Below are positions 40,200-48,764 of a DNA stretch of 64,000 nucleotides, piece after piece. The stretch spans positions 1,059,404 through 1,123,403 of the forward strand of contig JAMPBN010000001.1 of the NCBI GenBank assembly GCA_023666665.1. The letters are read 5' to 3'. Each line of letters opens with the position of its first letter. Within the stretch, counting starts at the first letter, position 1. Both the position numbers and the translations under genes were made by a program. Origin of the DNA: Prevotella sp. (lineage in GTDB: Bacteria > Bacteroidota > Bacteroidia > Bacteroidales > Muribaculaceae). Under the pieces are notes generated by a model. It was not told the origin of the DNA and did no database searches. It was given only the letters and a program-made list of their open reading frames with translations.

Positions 40200-40207
40200 C
40201 AAAGTTA
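40200..40207 (-). promoter_or_regulatory. -7 element before dxr
   Basis: TAACTTTG on the minus strand, 8 nt before the preferred dxr ATG. It is the likely main promoter of the dxr to aguB cluster. Confidence 0.6.
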
Positions 40208-40284
40208 CGAAATTTCTATGAACAATCAATACTTACACCGCGTTTTTCCTAAAACAAATAACCTATAACCCATAACGCAAAACT

Positions 40285-40413
40285 ATGAGCAAAATTTCCG
40301 ACGAAAAAAAGTACCCCGGCGCTGCTATTGATCAGGCCGACGGCGAAAAAGTTACAGAAAAACTTGAAAAACAATACACCAAATCCCTAAACAACAATCC
40401 TCGAAACGATTAG
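40285..40413 (+). CDS. Small hydrophilic ORF (42 aa) leading the lut operon
   Basis: A 42-aa reading frame beginning MSKISDEKKYPGAAIDQADG and ending in a Lys/Asn-rich tail. The protein is charged, without membrane segment or signal. Its TAG overlaps the GTG start of lutA by one base (TAGTG), so ribosomes finishing it could restart on lutA. That arrangement supports it being translated. I do not recognise it. No clear -7 element was found in the 77 nt upstream. Confidence 0.55.
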   Translation: MSKISDEKKYPGAAIDQADGEKVTEKLEKQYTKSLNNNPRND

Positions 40414-41162
40414 TGAAAGTAGGTTTCTTCGTTCCATGTTATATGGATGCCCTCGCGCCTCAAGCCGCCAAATCATCTCTTGAGTTGATTCAGCGGTTTG
40501 ATGGCATTGAGGCTGAATTTATACCCAAAGCATCATGTTGTGCACTACCGTTCACCGATATGGGCTACGACCGCCACGCCTGTCGCATCGAAGCTCATAT
40601 CGCCCCGATGTTGAACGGATATGACTGTATAGTTGTTCCTTCTGGTGTCTGTACCGACCAGTTTCGTCAGCATTTCGACTCCATTTCGCAAACCGATGAG
40701 GTCAAGCGCCTGCGCAGCTCGGTCTATGACGTAGTTGAGTTTCTTCACGACGTTCTTCAGGTCAGATCCCTCCCATGGGCGCGTTTTCCTCATCGTGTTG
40801 CCTTGCATAACGGCTGCCACTCACTTCGCTACCTCCATCATGCACGCCCATCTGAGCTTATGGAACCCGATTTCTCCAAGACGGAAGACTTACTCAGACT
40901 CGTCGACGGACTCGAAGTCTCCTACGCCACGAGGCGCGATGAATGTTGCGGCTTCGGCGGTACTTTTTCAATGTGGGATGCCCCATGCGGCGGACAAATG
41001 GGACTCGACAAGGTCAACGATTATCTCAGCAATGACCTCCACTATGTTACTTCTGCCGATTTCTCTTGCCTGCTGCATCAGCAAACTGTTGCCGCAAAAC
41101 ATAGATTGAATATCAAAACGTATTATATAGCAGAAATTCTCAACGGCGATGCATCAGATTAA
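40413..41162 (+). CDS. lutA: Lactate utilization protein A (Fe-S oxidoreductase subunit)
   Basis: A 249-aa (Fe-S)-binding subunit of the three-part L-lactate dehydrogenase LutABC. It has two cysteine-rich half-domains: the first around ASCCALPFTDMGY (about 41-53), the second around HNGCHSLRYL and DECCGFGGTFSM (about 175-186), the CCG-type motifs that hold a noncubane or 4Fe-4S cluster. The start is a GTG overlapping the preceding TAG by one base, which gives the expected N-terminus VGFFVPCYMD. It is followed by lutB with a 14-nt overlap. Electrons probably go to the membrane quinone pool. Confidence 0.92.
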   Translation: MKVGFFVPCYMDALAPQAAKSSLELIQRFDGIEAEFIPKASCCALPFTDMGYDRHACRIEAHIAPMLNGYDCIVVPSGVCTDQFRQHFDSISQTDEVKRLRSSVYDVVEFLHDVLQVRSLPWARFPHRVALHNGCHSLRYLHHARPSELMEPDFSKTEDLLRLVDGLEVSYATRRDECCGFGGTFSMWDAPCGGQMGLDKVNDYLSNDLHYVTSADFSCLLHQQTVAAKHRLNIKTYYIAEILNGDASD

Positions 41163-42519
41163 CCAAGTAAAACGTGGCGCGGAATTTATTGCCGACACCG
41201 CTCATCGTGTTTCCCACGACCGCTGCCTCTGGCAAGCGCGGATGCGTCGCGACAAAGTGGCCTCCGAAATCCCCGAATGGGAGGTATTGCGCGAAACTGC
41301 CTCGCAAGTCAAACTCCATACCCTCAGTCATCTTGCTGACTATCTCGAGGAGTTTGAGCGCAATGCTGCGCGTCTCGGTGTACACGTTCATTGGGCCGCC
41401 GATGCTGCCGAACACAACCGCATTGTCGGCGACATTCTTACCCAGCACGGCGTTAAGGTCGTTACCAAAAGCAAGTCAATGCTGCAGGACGAATGCGGTT
41501 TGAGTCCTTATCTCGCCACTTTGGGAATTGAAGTTTTCGAGGCTGACCTTGGCGAGCGCATCCAGCAGCTCGACAATCAGCCGCCGTCGCATATCGTTAT
41601 GCCCGCAATACATAAATTGCGCGGCGACGTGGCCCGCCTGTTTGCCGACAAGCTCGGCTCAGACCCGCAAAACGATGACCCGCATTATCTGAACTCGGTG
41701 ATGCGTAAAGATATGCGCCCCAACTATGTGCGCGTAGATGCCGGTCTTTCAGGCGTAAACTTTGCTATTGCCGAGACCGGCGGCATAGTGGTATGCACCA
41801 ACGAGGGCAATGCCGACATCTCTGCCAATGTGCCTCCCCTCTTTGTGGCATCAATGGGTCTCGAAAAAGTAATTCCCGGAGTGGATGAGTTGGGCTTGTT
41901 CGTGCGTTTGCTCTCACGCTCCGCCCTCGGACTCGACATCACTCAATTCACTTCGCATTACCACGGCCCTCGAACCGGGCAGGAAATGCACATCGTCATT
42001 GTTGACAACGGCCGTTCCGACCGCCTTGCCCAACCGTATTACGAGGTGCTGAAATGCATCCGCTGCGGCGCGTGCATGAACACATGCCCCGTGTTCCGGC
42101 GCACCTCCGGACTGAGCTACGGCGCTACCTATATGGGTCCCATTGGTATCGTACTGGAACCGAGTTATGACTTCCACGGCTATGCTCAACTTCCGTATTC
42201 GTGTACCCATTGCGGCTCCTGTGCAAATGTTTGCCCGGTCAAAGTGCCGATTCCCGATTTGGTGTTTTACTGGCGTAAGGAGGTAGTCAGCCATCACGAA
42301 GACCTCCTGCAACACCGTCTTCAGGAAGATGCCGCAGCGCTCGTTCTAAACTCGGCAACAAGTCTTGTGGCAGCCGAAAAAGTCGGTCTTTGGGCTTTGC
42401 GCACCTTACCGGAATCGCTTCTCACTCTTCCTGTAAATCCCTGGATTAAAGCACACAACAATCCTATACCACCAAAACAGACGTTCCGCGATGAATACAA
42501 GAAACGAAATTCTCAATAA
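41149..42519 (+). CDS. lutB: Lactate utilization protein B (4Fe-4S protein)
   Basis: A 456-aa iron-sulfur subunit. The N-terminal two thirds are the LUD domain (VVTKSKSMLQDECGLSPYL, FAIAETGGIVVCTNEGNADIS). Two ferredoxin-type clusters follow: CIRCGACMNTCPVF (about 304-317) and CTHCGSCANVCPVKVPIPDL (about 355-374). The C-terminal helical tail fits LutB. It overlaps lutA by 14 nt and lutC by 29 nt. The function, oxidation of lactate to pyruvate in complex with LutA and LutC, follows from the family. Confidence 0.95.
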   Translation: MHQINQVKRGAEFIADTAHRVSHDRCLWQARMRRDKVASEIPEWEVLRETASQVKLHTLSHLADYLEEFERNAARLGVHVHWAADAAEHNRIVGDILTQHGVKVVTKSKSMLQDECGLSPYLATLGIEVFEADLGERIQQLDNQPPSHIVMPAIHKLRGDVARLFADKLGSDPQNDDPHYLNSVMRKDMRPNYVRVDAGLSGVNFAIAETGGIVVCTNEGNADISANVPPLFVASMGLEKVIPGVDELGLFVRLLSRSALGLDITQFTSHYHGPRTGQEMHIVIVDNGRSDRLAQPYYEVLKCIRCGACMNTCPVFRRTSGLSYGATYMGPIGIVLEPSYDFHGYAQLPYSCTHCGSCANVCPVKVPIPDLVFYWRKEVVSHHEDLLQHRLQEDAAALVLNSATSLVAAEKVGLWALRTLPESLLTLPVNPWIKAHNNPIPPKQTFRDEYKKRNSQ

Positions 42520-43057
42520 GCTGCGTACCTCCGGGCGTGAACTTATCGCCCGGCCTCAAATTCATTTCCCGAAAGTTGCAGGAGATGCTATCAAAAACTT
42601 TGCCGCCAAGCTTACTGCTTTCGATGGTCGCGCTATTCTTTTTCCTTCTCGCGAAGATGCAATAGCCTGGTTTGAAGGAACTATTGATCGCAACCGACAT
42701 AAGATCTACTCATCCGTCCCCGGTGTAGAATCTCTCAGTTTCACAGACCCGCACGCCGCCAATGTCGTTGATGTTTGCCTTACCGAAGGTCTGCTGGGTG
42801 TCGGCGAAACCGGCTCCGTTTGGGTCACAGACAAATCTCTCGGCCTCACTGCGGCCGCTCTCTTTTGTACCGATCTCTACCTTCTCCTCGACTCAACAAA
42901 AATTGTCGACGGCATCCACACGGCTTATCGCACAATCAATCCCGCCGCAACCCCTTACGGCTCCTTCTTTACCGGCCCCTCCGCCACTGCTGACATCGAA
43001 GCCATCCACATCTCCGGTGCCCAAGCCTACACCTCCCTCACCGTCCTCCTCTACTAA
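42491..43057 (+). CDS. lutC: Lactate utilization protein C (LUD domain)
   Basis: A 188-aa LUD-domain protein with the typical C-terminal half GVGETGSVWVTD and the end FFTGPSATADIEAIHISGAQAYTSLTVLL. It is the third subunit of LutABC. No lactate permease or regulator (LutP/LutR) flanks the operon in this window, so uptake must be served by genes elsewhere. The gene ends 40 nt before the convergent RND efflux gene, with no clear terminator. Confidence 0.92.
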   Translation: MNTRNEILNKLRTSGRELIARPQIHFPKVAGDAIKNFAAKLTAFDGRAILFPSREDAIAWFEGTIDRNRHKIYSSVPGVESLSFTDPHAANVVDVCLTEGLLGVGETGSVWVTDKSLGLTAAALFCTDLYLLLDSTKIVDGIHTAYRTINPAATPYGSFFTGPSATADIEAIHISGAQAYTSLTVLLY

Positions 43058-43097
43058 CAATAATTAACCCGCTTGGGCAGCGTTCTTTCCCATCCCC

Positions 43098-46000
43098 TCA
43101 AACCTTGTTCATCCCTAGGCGTGTACGCCGAGTCCCTCTCTCCATCAGCTCCCAGAAGTTGGGGACAAACAGCGTGCCAACTAATGCATTCACTGCCATA
43201 CCGAAAACCACTGCAGTACCCAACGAGATACGGCTCTGAGCGCCCGCTCCGGTGGCAAACAACATTGGCATAACGCCAAACACGAAAGCCAACGCAGTCA
43301 TCATAATCGGACGGAAGCGCACTCTGCCACCATCGGCCGCAGCTTGTAGAACTGATTGACCCTGAGCGTGGTAATCTCGGGCATAGCCTACTATCAATAT
43401 CGCATTCTTCGCCGATAGACCGAGCAGCAAAATTATGCCAATCTGCGTGTATATTGATATGCTCTGGCTCAGGAAGATACACCCGATAATAGTGCCGAGA
43501 ATCGCCGTGGGCATACTCATAACTACTGCCAATGGGTTGGTCCAGCTCTCAAACTGTGCCGCCAATACCAATATCGTGATAATCACGGCAAAAAGCAGTA
43601 CCATAGTGATCGTTGTACCGGCTTTGGTTTCCTGATAGGCCTCACCGGTCCAGGCAAATGAATAATTTTCGCCTAACTCTTCCTTGACGAGTTGCTCCAT
43701 CGCGTCAATGGCCTGTTTGGAACTAACCCCCTTGGCCGGTGTGCCTGTCACAGACGCTGTTGTGTACATATTATAGCGGCTGATTGATGGGTCGCCCATT
43801 ACCGGCACAACAGTCGTGAATGCTGAAAATGGCACCATCTTGCCGTCAGCGTTGGCCACGGTGAGTTTCATAATATCGTCAACGTTGCCGGTAAATTGCG
43901 GCATTGCCGACATATTTACCTCATACACTCGGTCAAACTCCACAAAGTCGTTAACGTATGTTCCGCCCATAAATGACCCTAAAACCGAAAATACGGTGGG
44001 TAGCGAAATCCCTTGGAGCTCAACCTTATCGCGGTCTATGTTAAGCTGATATTGCGGAACTGAGCCCTGATAGAAAGTGGTCATCTGCGCCAATTCCGGC
44101 TTCGATTTTGCAGCTTTACAGAGTTGTTCCACTGCATCGTGCATCGCGTCAGTTCCGAGATTACGGATGTCAAGCAGCTGCATCTGCATACCCGAGGTCA
44201 TACCCAAACCGGGAATTGCCGGCGGGTTGACCGAAAATATCACCGGTTCCTGTAGCTTGGAAGTTATTTCGGTGACTTTTGCCATTATGGCATCTACGCC
44301 CAAGCTTTTACTGCGGCGTTCCTTCCACGGTTCCAATACCACGAATAGAGAGCCGGTATTCGAACCGTTGCCGCCACCCATCATCGACATTCCCGTGATT
44401 GACATAACGTCTTTCACGCCGTCGAGTACCTTGACCTTTTCTGTGATTTCATCCATCACTTTTGAGGTGCGGTCAAGCGAGGCTCCGGCAGGCAACTGAA
44501 CTGAGGTCATAAAGTAACCCATATCTTCCGATGGCACATAGCTTGTTGGCCACTTCACGAAGCCCCAAAATGCAAATATGCATAACACGGAATATATGCC
44601 CAACGCCAATCCGGGACGTTTCAGAAATTTGGTAATCAGCTTGGTATAGGCCACCAAGGTTATGCCAAATCCCTTGTTGAACCATTTATAAAGGAAGAAC
44701 CGTGGCTGAGTGTTTTTGTTTGGCTTGAGAAACAACACACACATTGCAGGAGTAAACGTCAACGCGTTAAAGCCCGAGAACGCCGTGCTGACGGCAATTG
44801 TTAGCGCAAATTGTTTGTATAGCTCACCTGTTATCCCTGAAATAAAAGCAGTTGGGATAAATACTGAAAGCAATACTAAAACCTCGCCGACAATCGGGCC
44901 CGTGAGTTCCGACATTGACTGCTTCACCGCATCGCGCACCGAGCCCTTTCCCTGGTTGACCAGTCGCGTGCAGTCTTCAACCACCACTATGGCATCATCC
45001 ACCACAATAGCAATAGAGAGTACCAGACCGAAGAGCGACAGTGTGTTGAGCGAGAACCCCATCACTTTCATCACCGCAAAGGTGGCAATCAATGATACCG
45101 GGATGGTAAGCATCGGAATCACTACCGAGCGCCAACTCTGTAAGAAGATTAGTATAACGAGCATTACAATCAGCGTGGTCTCGACAAAGGTAACCAGCAC
45201 CTCGTCAATCGAAGCGGTAACAAAGTCCGTGGTGTTCAATATCACGCGGTAGCTGACACCCGGCGGAAAGTATTCTGCCAGCTCGTCGAGTTTGTCAAGG
45301 CAGGCATTGGCCACGCTCAGAGCGTTTGACCCCGGCAGCTGCGATACGCCCAACAGTCCCGCCTCCTGACCGGAAACGCTCGATACGGTGCTGTAGCTCT
45401 CGCTGCCCAATTCCACGCGGGCAATGTCGCTGAGTCTCAACAGTCCGCCATCTGCTCCCGTCTTGATTATTATGTTGCCGAACTGCTCGGGAGTTGTCAA
45501 TCGCCCATGGCTCACCAAGGTGTATTGAAATGCCGTGTTGCCCGCATCAGGCGGTGCTCCCACTGAGCCGGCCGATACTTGAACGTTCTGACCTTCAATC
45601 GCACTCTCCACCTCCGAAGTGGTAACTCCGCGCACTCTCATCTTGTCGGGGTCGAGCCATACGCGCATACTGTATTCCCCGGCACCGAAAGCTGATACTT
45701 CGCCAACGCCTTTCACTCGTGAAAGTTCGTCAACTATATTTAGCTGGGCATAGTTGGTCAGATACAATGCGTCATAATTATGCACCGAATCCCCCTCAAG
45801 AGCAATGAAAAGAATCTGATTTGACGAACGCGACATCACGTCAACGCCCTGACGCTGCACGCTTTCCGGAAGCTGCGGCTCAGCCAGCGATACACGGTTT
45901 TGCACCTTGACGGAAGCCATATCAATATCCGTGCCGATTTCAAACGTGACGGTAAGCATATATGAACCGTCGTCCGACGATGTTGAGCTCATATACATCA

Positions 46001-46226
46001 TACCCTCAACACCGTTGACCTGCTCTTCAATGGGCACACCCACCGACTCTGCCACCGTCTTGGCGTCTGCGCCGGGATAGCTTGCTGACACCATTACAGT
46101 TGGCGGAGTAATGTTCGGATACTGGTCAACCGGCAGACTCTTCACTGTGAGCAAACCCGCCAGCACCATAATTATAGCAATTACCGTTGCAAAAATCGGA
46201 CGGTCAATAAAGAATCTTGAAAACAT
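43098..46226 (-). CDS. RND multidrug efflux transporter (AcrB/HAE1 type)
   Basis: A 1042-aa inner-membrane proton-driven pump with twelve membrane segments and two large periplasmic loops. The N-terminus MFSRFFIDRPIFATVIAII is typical. The proton-relay Asp pair is in IVVDDAIVVVEDCTRL (about 407-408 region) and the opposite Lys lies in the second half. Family block GISLPTVFSVLGSFMGGTYVNDF and NPLAVVMSMPTAILGTI are present. It is of the hydrophobe/amphiphile exporter type, so substrates are probably antibiotics, bile salts or detergents. It starts 2 nt after the adaptor gene. Confidence 0.95.
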   Translation of the reverse strand: MFSRFFIDRPIFATVIAIIMVLAGLLTVKSLPVDQYPNITPPTVMVSASYPGADAKTVAESVGVPIEEQVNGVEGMMYMSSTSSDDGSYMLTVTFEIGTDIDMASVKVQNRVSLAEPQLPESVQRQGVDVMSRSSNQILFIALEGDSVHNYDALYLTNYAQLNIVDELSRVKGVGEVSAFGAGEYSMRVWLDPDKMRVRGVTTSEVESAIEGQNVQVSAGSVGAPPDAGNTAFQYTLVSHGRLTTPEQFGNIIIKTGADGGLLRLSDIARVELGSESYSTVSSVSGQEAGLLGVSQLPGSNALSVANACLDKLDELAEYFPPGVSYRVILNTTDFVTASIDEVLVTFVETTLIVMLVILIFLQSWRSVVIPMLTIPVSLIATFAVMKVMGFSLNTLSLFGLVLSIAIVVDDAIVVVEDCTRLVNQGKGSVRDAVKQSMSELTGPIVGEVLVLLSVFIPTAFISGITGELYKQFALTIAVSTAFSGFNALTFTPAMCVLFLKPNKNTQPRFFLYKWFNKGFGITLVAYTKLITKFLKRPGLALGIYSVLCIFAFWGFVKWPTSYVPSEDMGYFMTSVQLPAGASLDRTSKVMDEITEKVKVLDGVKDVMSITGMSMMGGGNGSNTGSLFVVLEPWKERRSKSLGVDAIMAKVTEITSKLQEPVIFSVNPPAIPGLGMTSGMQMQLLDIRNLGTDAMHDAVEQLCKAAKSKPELAQMTTFYQGSVPQYQLNIDRDKVELQGISLPTVFSVLGSFMGGTYVNDFVEFDRVYEVNMSAMPQFTGNVDDIMKLTVANADGKMVPFSAFTTVVPVMGDPSISRYNMYTTASVTGTPAKGVSSKQAIDAMEQLVKEELGENYSFAWTGEAYQETKAGTTITMVLLFAVIITILVLAAQFESWTNPLAVVMSMPTAILGTIIGCIFLSQSISIYTQIGIILLLGLSAKNAILIVGYARDYHAQGQSVLQAAADGGRVRFRPIMMTALAFVFGVMPMLFATGAGAQSRISLGTAVVFGMAVNALVGTLFVPNFWELMERGTRRTRLGMNKV

Positions 46227-46228
46227 GG

Positions 46229-47338
46229 CTACTTCACTTCTATGGGTTTAACTTCCATACCGTCGCGCACCTTCAGCATTGCCTGGGTTACGTAGCGACA
46301 GCCGGGTTTCAGACCGGATTTTACCACGGTCATTGAGTCTTGCGCCTCATCGCCGACAACAATCGGAGTATAAACAACCCGGTTGCTGTCGGAAATCGTA
46401 TAGAGATACTTGCCGGCCTGGTCGGTAGATATAGAGGTGGTCTTTACCAATGTGGCATTGTCAATTTTGTCATACGGTAAAGTAATGTTCACAAACATTC
46501 CCGATTTCAATTCACCATATGTGTTGTCAACGTAGGCATACATTGCAAGAGTACCTGTAGTAACGTCTACATCCGGAGCAATATAAAAGAGGTCGGCAGT
46601 ATAATTATGGCCGAGTGTGTCGGCAAACGTCAACGGAATCTTGCCCAAGTCAAGCCCTTGCTCTTTGGCGATTTGCCGCAAATTCCCCACGTATGATGCC
46701 TCGGCTACGTTAAACACCGCTTTGAGCTTTGAATCTTCATAGATGGTGGCCAATGGTTGGGCGGAACCCTCGCCGCTCAGATATGAACCGACCGACACTT
46801 CAGAGGCGGTTACGTGACCGTTAAACGGCGCACGTATTTGGCAGTAGTCAAGGTTGGTGCGAGCAGTTTCAAGCGCTGCCTTGGCATCTCTAACCGATGC
46901 CTCTGAATTTTTCATATCCGATTCGGCCTGAATAACTGAGATTTTGCTCACCGCATCACTCTCAAGGGCCTTTTTCATCGCCTCATAGTTGCGCGAATCA
47001 TAATCTAAGGTTGACTGCGCAGTATGCAGCGCAGCTTCTGCCCGGGTAATCGCGTCGCGATATTGCGTGTCTTCAATCTTAAACAGTACAGTGCCTTTCT
47101 TTACATATTGACCGTCGGCATAGCATTTCTCTTTGAGATAGCCATTTACCCGCGCCACCAATTCCACGGTGTTCTGCGCCTCAAGATAGCCGGGAAAAGT
47201 TTTAGTAAGCACAACGGTATCCGTTTCAGGCAGGGCAACGTTTACCGTCTGAATCTCGTTATCGGTTTGAGTCTTTTCTTTTTTGCACGCCGGCAACAAT
47301 ACCATCAGAGCCGGAATCCATAAAAAAGCGTGTTTCAT
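46229..47338 (-). CDS. RND efflux periplasmic adaptor (membrane fusion) lipoprotein
   Basis: A 369-aa AcrA/MexA-type adaptor joining the RND pump with the outer-membrane channel. The lipoprotein signal ends ALMVLLPACKKEK (Cys18). The lipoyl/barrel-sandwich halves are VARVNGYLKEKCYADGQYVKKGTVLFKIED and RAPFNGHVTASEVSVGSYL, enclosing a coiled-coil hairpin (about 80-155, ALHTAQSTLDYDSRNYEAMK). It starts 12 nt after the outer-membrane factor gene and ends 2 nt before the pump gene, so the three are one operon. Confidence 0.94.
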   Translation of the reverse strand: MKHAFLWIPALMVLLPACKKEKTQTDNEIQTVNVALPETDTVVLTKTFPGYLEAQNTVELVARVNGYLKEKCYADGQYVKKGTVLFKIEDTQYRDAITRAEAALHTAQSTLDYDSRNYEAMKKALESDAVSKISVIQAESDMKNSEASVRDAKAALETARTNLDYCQIRAPFNGHVTASEVSVGSYLSGEGSAQPLATIYEDSKLKAVFNVAEASYVGNLRQIAKEQGLDLGKIPLTFADTLGHNYTADLFYIAPDVDVTTGTLAMYAYVDNTYGELKSGMFVNITLPYDKIDNATLVKTTSISTDQAGKYLYTISDSNRVVYTPIVVGDEAQDSMTVVKSGLKPGCRYVTQAMLKVRDGMEVKPIEVK

Positions 47339-47350
47339 ATCTCTTGAATC

Positions 47351-48712
47351 TTAATTATTGAAGCCGCCTCCAAGGGCTTCGTAGATACTTACTAAGTTAT
47401 TGAGCGCGTCGGCGCGGGCAAGAATTACTTCATTTGTATATGTCAGATAGTTAATCTGCGCATCTGCCACGTTGGTAAACGTTGACAGTCCCTGCTTGTA
47501 GAGGTCTAACGCGAGTTCTACCGATTTCTTTGAAGCCTCGGCAGCAGCTTGAAGCGACGCAATGCGTTCGAGAGTGTGCACGTAGGCAAACATAGCATTG
47601 TCGGCCTCGTTGACCGCCTGTTGCAGCGTGAAGTTATATTCATCTATGGCAATCAGCATATTTTCTTTTGCAGACTTGACGTTAGCGTTGCGGCTAAGGC
47701 CATCAAAAATTGTCCAGCTCAGTGTCGGAGCAATAGAGTAGGTGAGAGTTCCGGAGTGAAATAGTCTGTTTGGTCGACTTGACTCAGTGCCCACAGATGC
47801 GTTGAGCGACAGGGTGGGGAGGAAGTCTTTTTTCGCCACGCCTAATTCCGCAGCATATTCTGCAACGCTCTGTTCAGCGGCTACAACGTCAGGTCTGCGG
47901 CGCAACAAATCCATGGGCACACCAGTCTGTATTATCTGCACATGGCTTGGCAGTGCTTGACCGTCAGCAGTCAGTCTCTCTATCTCCGCCGGCTCCGTGG
48001 CCAACAGCAATGCCAAGGCATTAACTTCAGCATGGATTGAGCTGCGCAATGACGGTATGACAGCTTCGGTTGAGGAATAAACCGTCCGAGCCTGTTCCAC
48101 GTCGAGGTCCGATGCCAGGCCGCATTCAAATCGCGCCTTGGTGATGTCAAGAACTTTATGTTGTGACTCCAGATGCGTCATTGCAACTTGCAGTTGCAAG
48201 CGGTTGGCCAGCAGGTTGAAATATCCGGTTGCAATGTTGCCGCACAGCGTCACCATTGCTCCCGCGTAGTCGGCAACCGCTACTTTTTGCGCAGCTTTTT
48301 TGGCTTTTGATGCGGTATAAACGCGCCCGAATACGTCAATTTGCCAACTCATTGTCAGACCCAAATCAAAGGCGCTTTCATTGATTGGACCGGGTTCGCG
48401 TGTCTTTGACCATCCGGCATTCAGACCCAATGTGGGATAATAGCCGGAGCGCGTTTGTTGCAATGCGAGCCGCGCAAGTTCTATGCGCTTTGCGGCCGTT
48501 ACAACGTCATAGTTTCGGTCAACTCCTATGGCTATCAGAGAGTCGAGAACCGGATCTTGAAAGGTTTTCCACCAGCTGTCGTCGGTAGGCACTGTTTGGT
48601 CGAAATACTCGGTATAATTCCACCTTTCGGGCAACGGCACCTCGGGTTGCTGCGCTTGTCCGAGCAAGGACAACAATCCAACGGTTGCTAACGTGAGTAT
48701 GTGTGTTTTCAT
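47351..48712 (-). CDS. TolC/OprM-type outer-membrane efflux channel
   Basis: A 453-aa outer-membrane factor with two OEP repeats (about 60-250 and 265-450). Marks are YPTLGLNAGWSKTREPG, ANRLQLQVAMTHLESQ, the inter-repeat PMDLLRRRPDVVAAEQ, and the periplasmic helices ending LVSIYEALGGGF. The N-terminal signal MKTHILTLATVGLLSLLGQAQ has no lipobox cysteine, unlike OprM/NodT proteins, which are usually acylated. It is transcribed first, ahead of adaptor and pump; adaptor-pump-channel is the commoner order. A strong inverted repeat lies 5 nt before its ATG. Confidence 0.93.
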   Translation of the reverse strand: MKTHILTLATVGLLSLLGQAQQPEVPLPERWNYTEYFDQTVPTDDSWWKTFQDPVLDSLIAIGVDRNYDVVTAAKRIELARLALQQTRSGYYPTLGLNAGWSKTREPGPINESAFDLGLTMSWQIDVFGRVYTASKAKKAAQKVAVADYAGAMVTLCGNIATGYFNLLANRLQLQVAMTHLESQHKVLDITKARFECGLASDLDVEQARTVYSSTEAVIPSLRSSIHAEVNALALLLATEPAEIERLTADGQALPSHVQIIQTGVPMDLLRRRPDVVAAEQSVAEYAAELGVAKKDFLPTLSLNASVGTESSRPNRLFHSGTLTYSIAPTLSWTIFDGLSRNANVKSAKENMLIAIDEYNFTLQQAVNEADNAMFAYVHTLERIASLQAAAEASKKSVELALDLYKQGLSTFTNVADAQINYLTYTNEVILARADALNNLVSIYEALGGGFNN

Positions 48713-48717
48713 TTTTT

Positions 48718-48757
48718 GCGGGCTGAAACGTTCAGTTTTTTAACGTTTGCAACCCGC
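48718..48757. repeat. Inverted repeat directly upstream of the efflux operon start
   Basis: Arms 48718-48732 (GCGGGCTGAAACGTT) and 48742-48757 pair over 14 bp with one mismatch and one bulge around a T-rich loop. On the minus strand it follows the parC stop by 7 nt and ends 5 nt before the ATG of the outer-membrane factor. No T tract follows on the minus strand, so it could be an operator, an attenuator or a factor-dependent terminator. Confidence 0.7.
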
Positions 48758-48764
48758 TAAAGGT

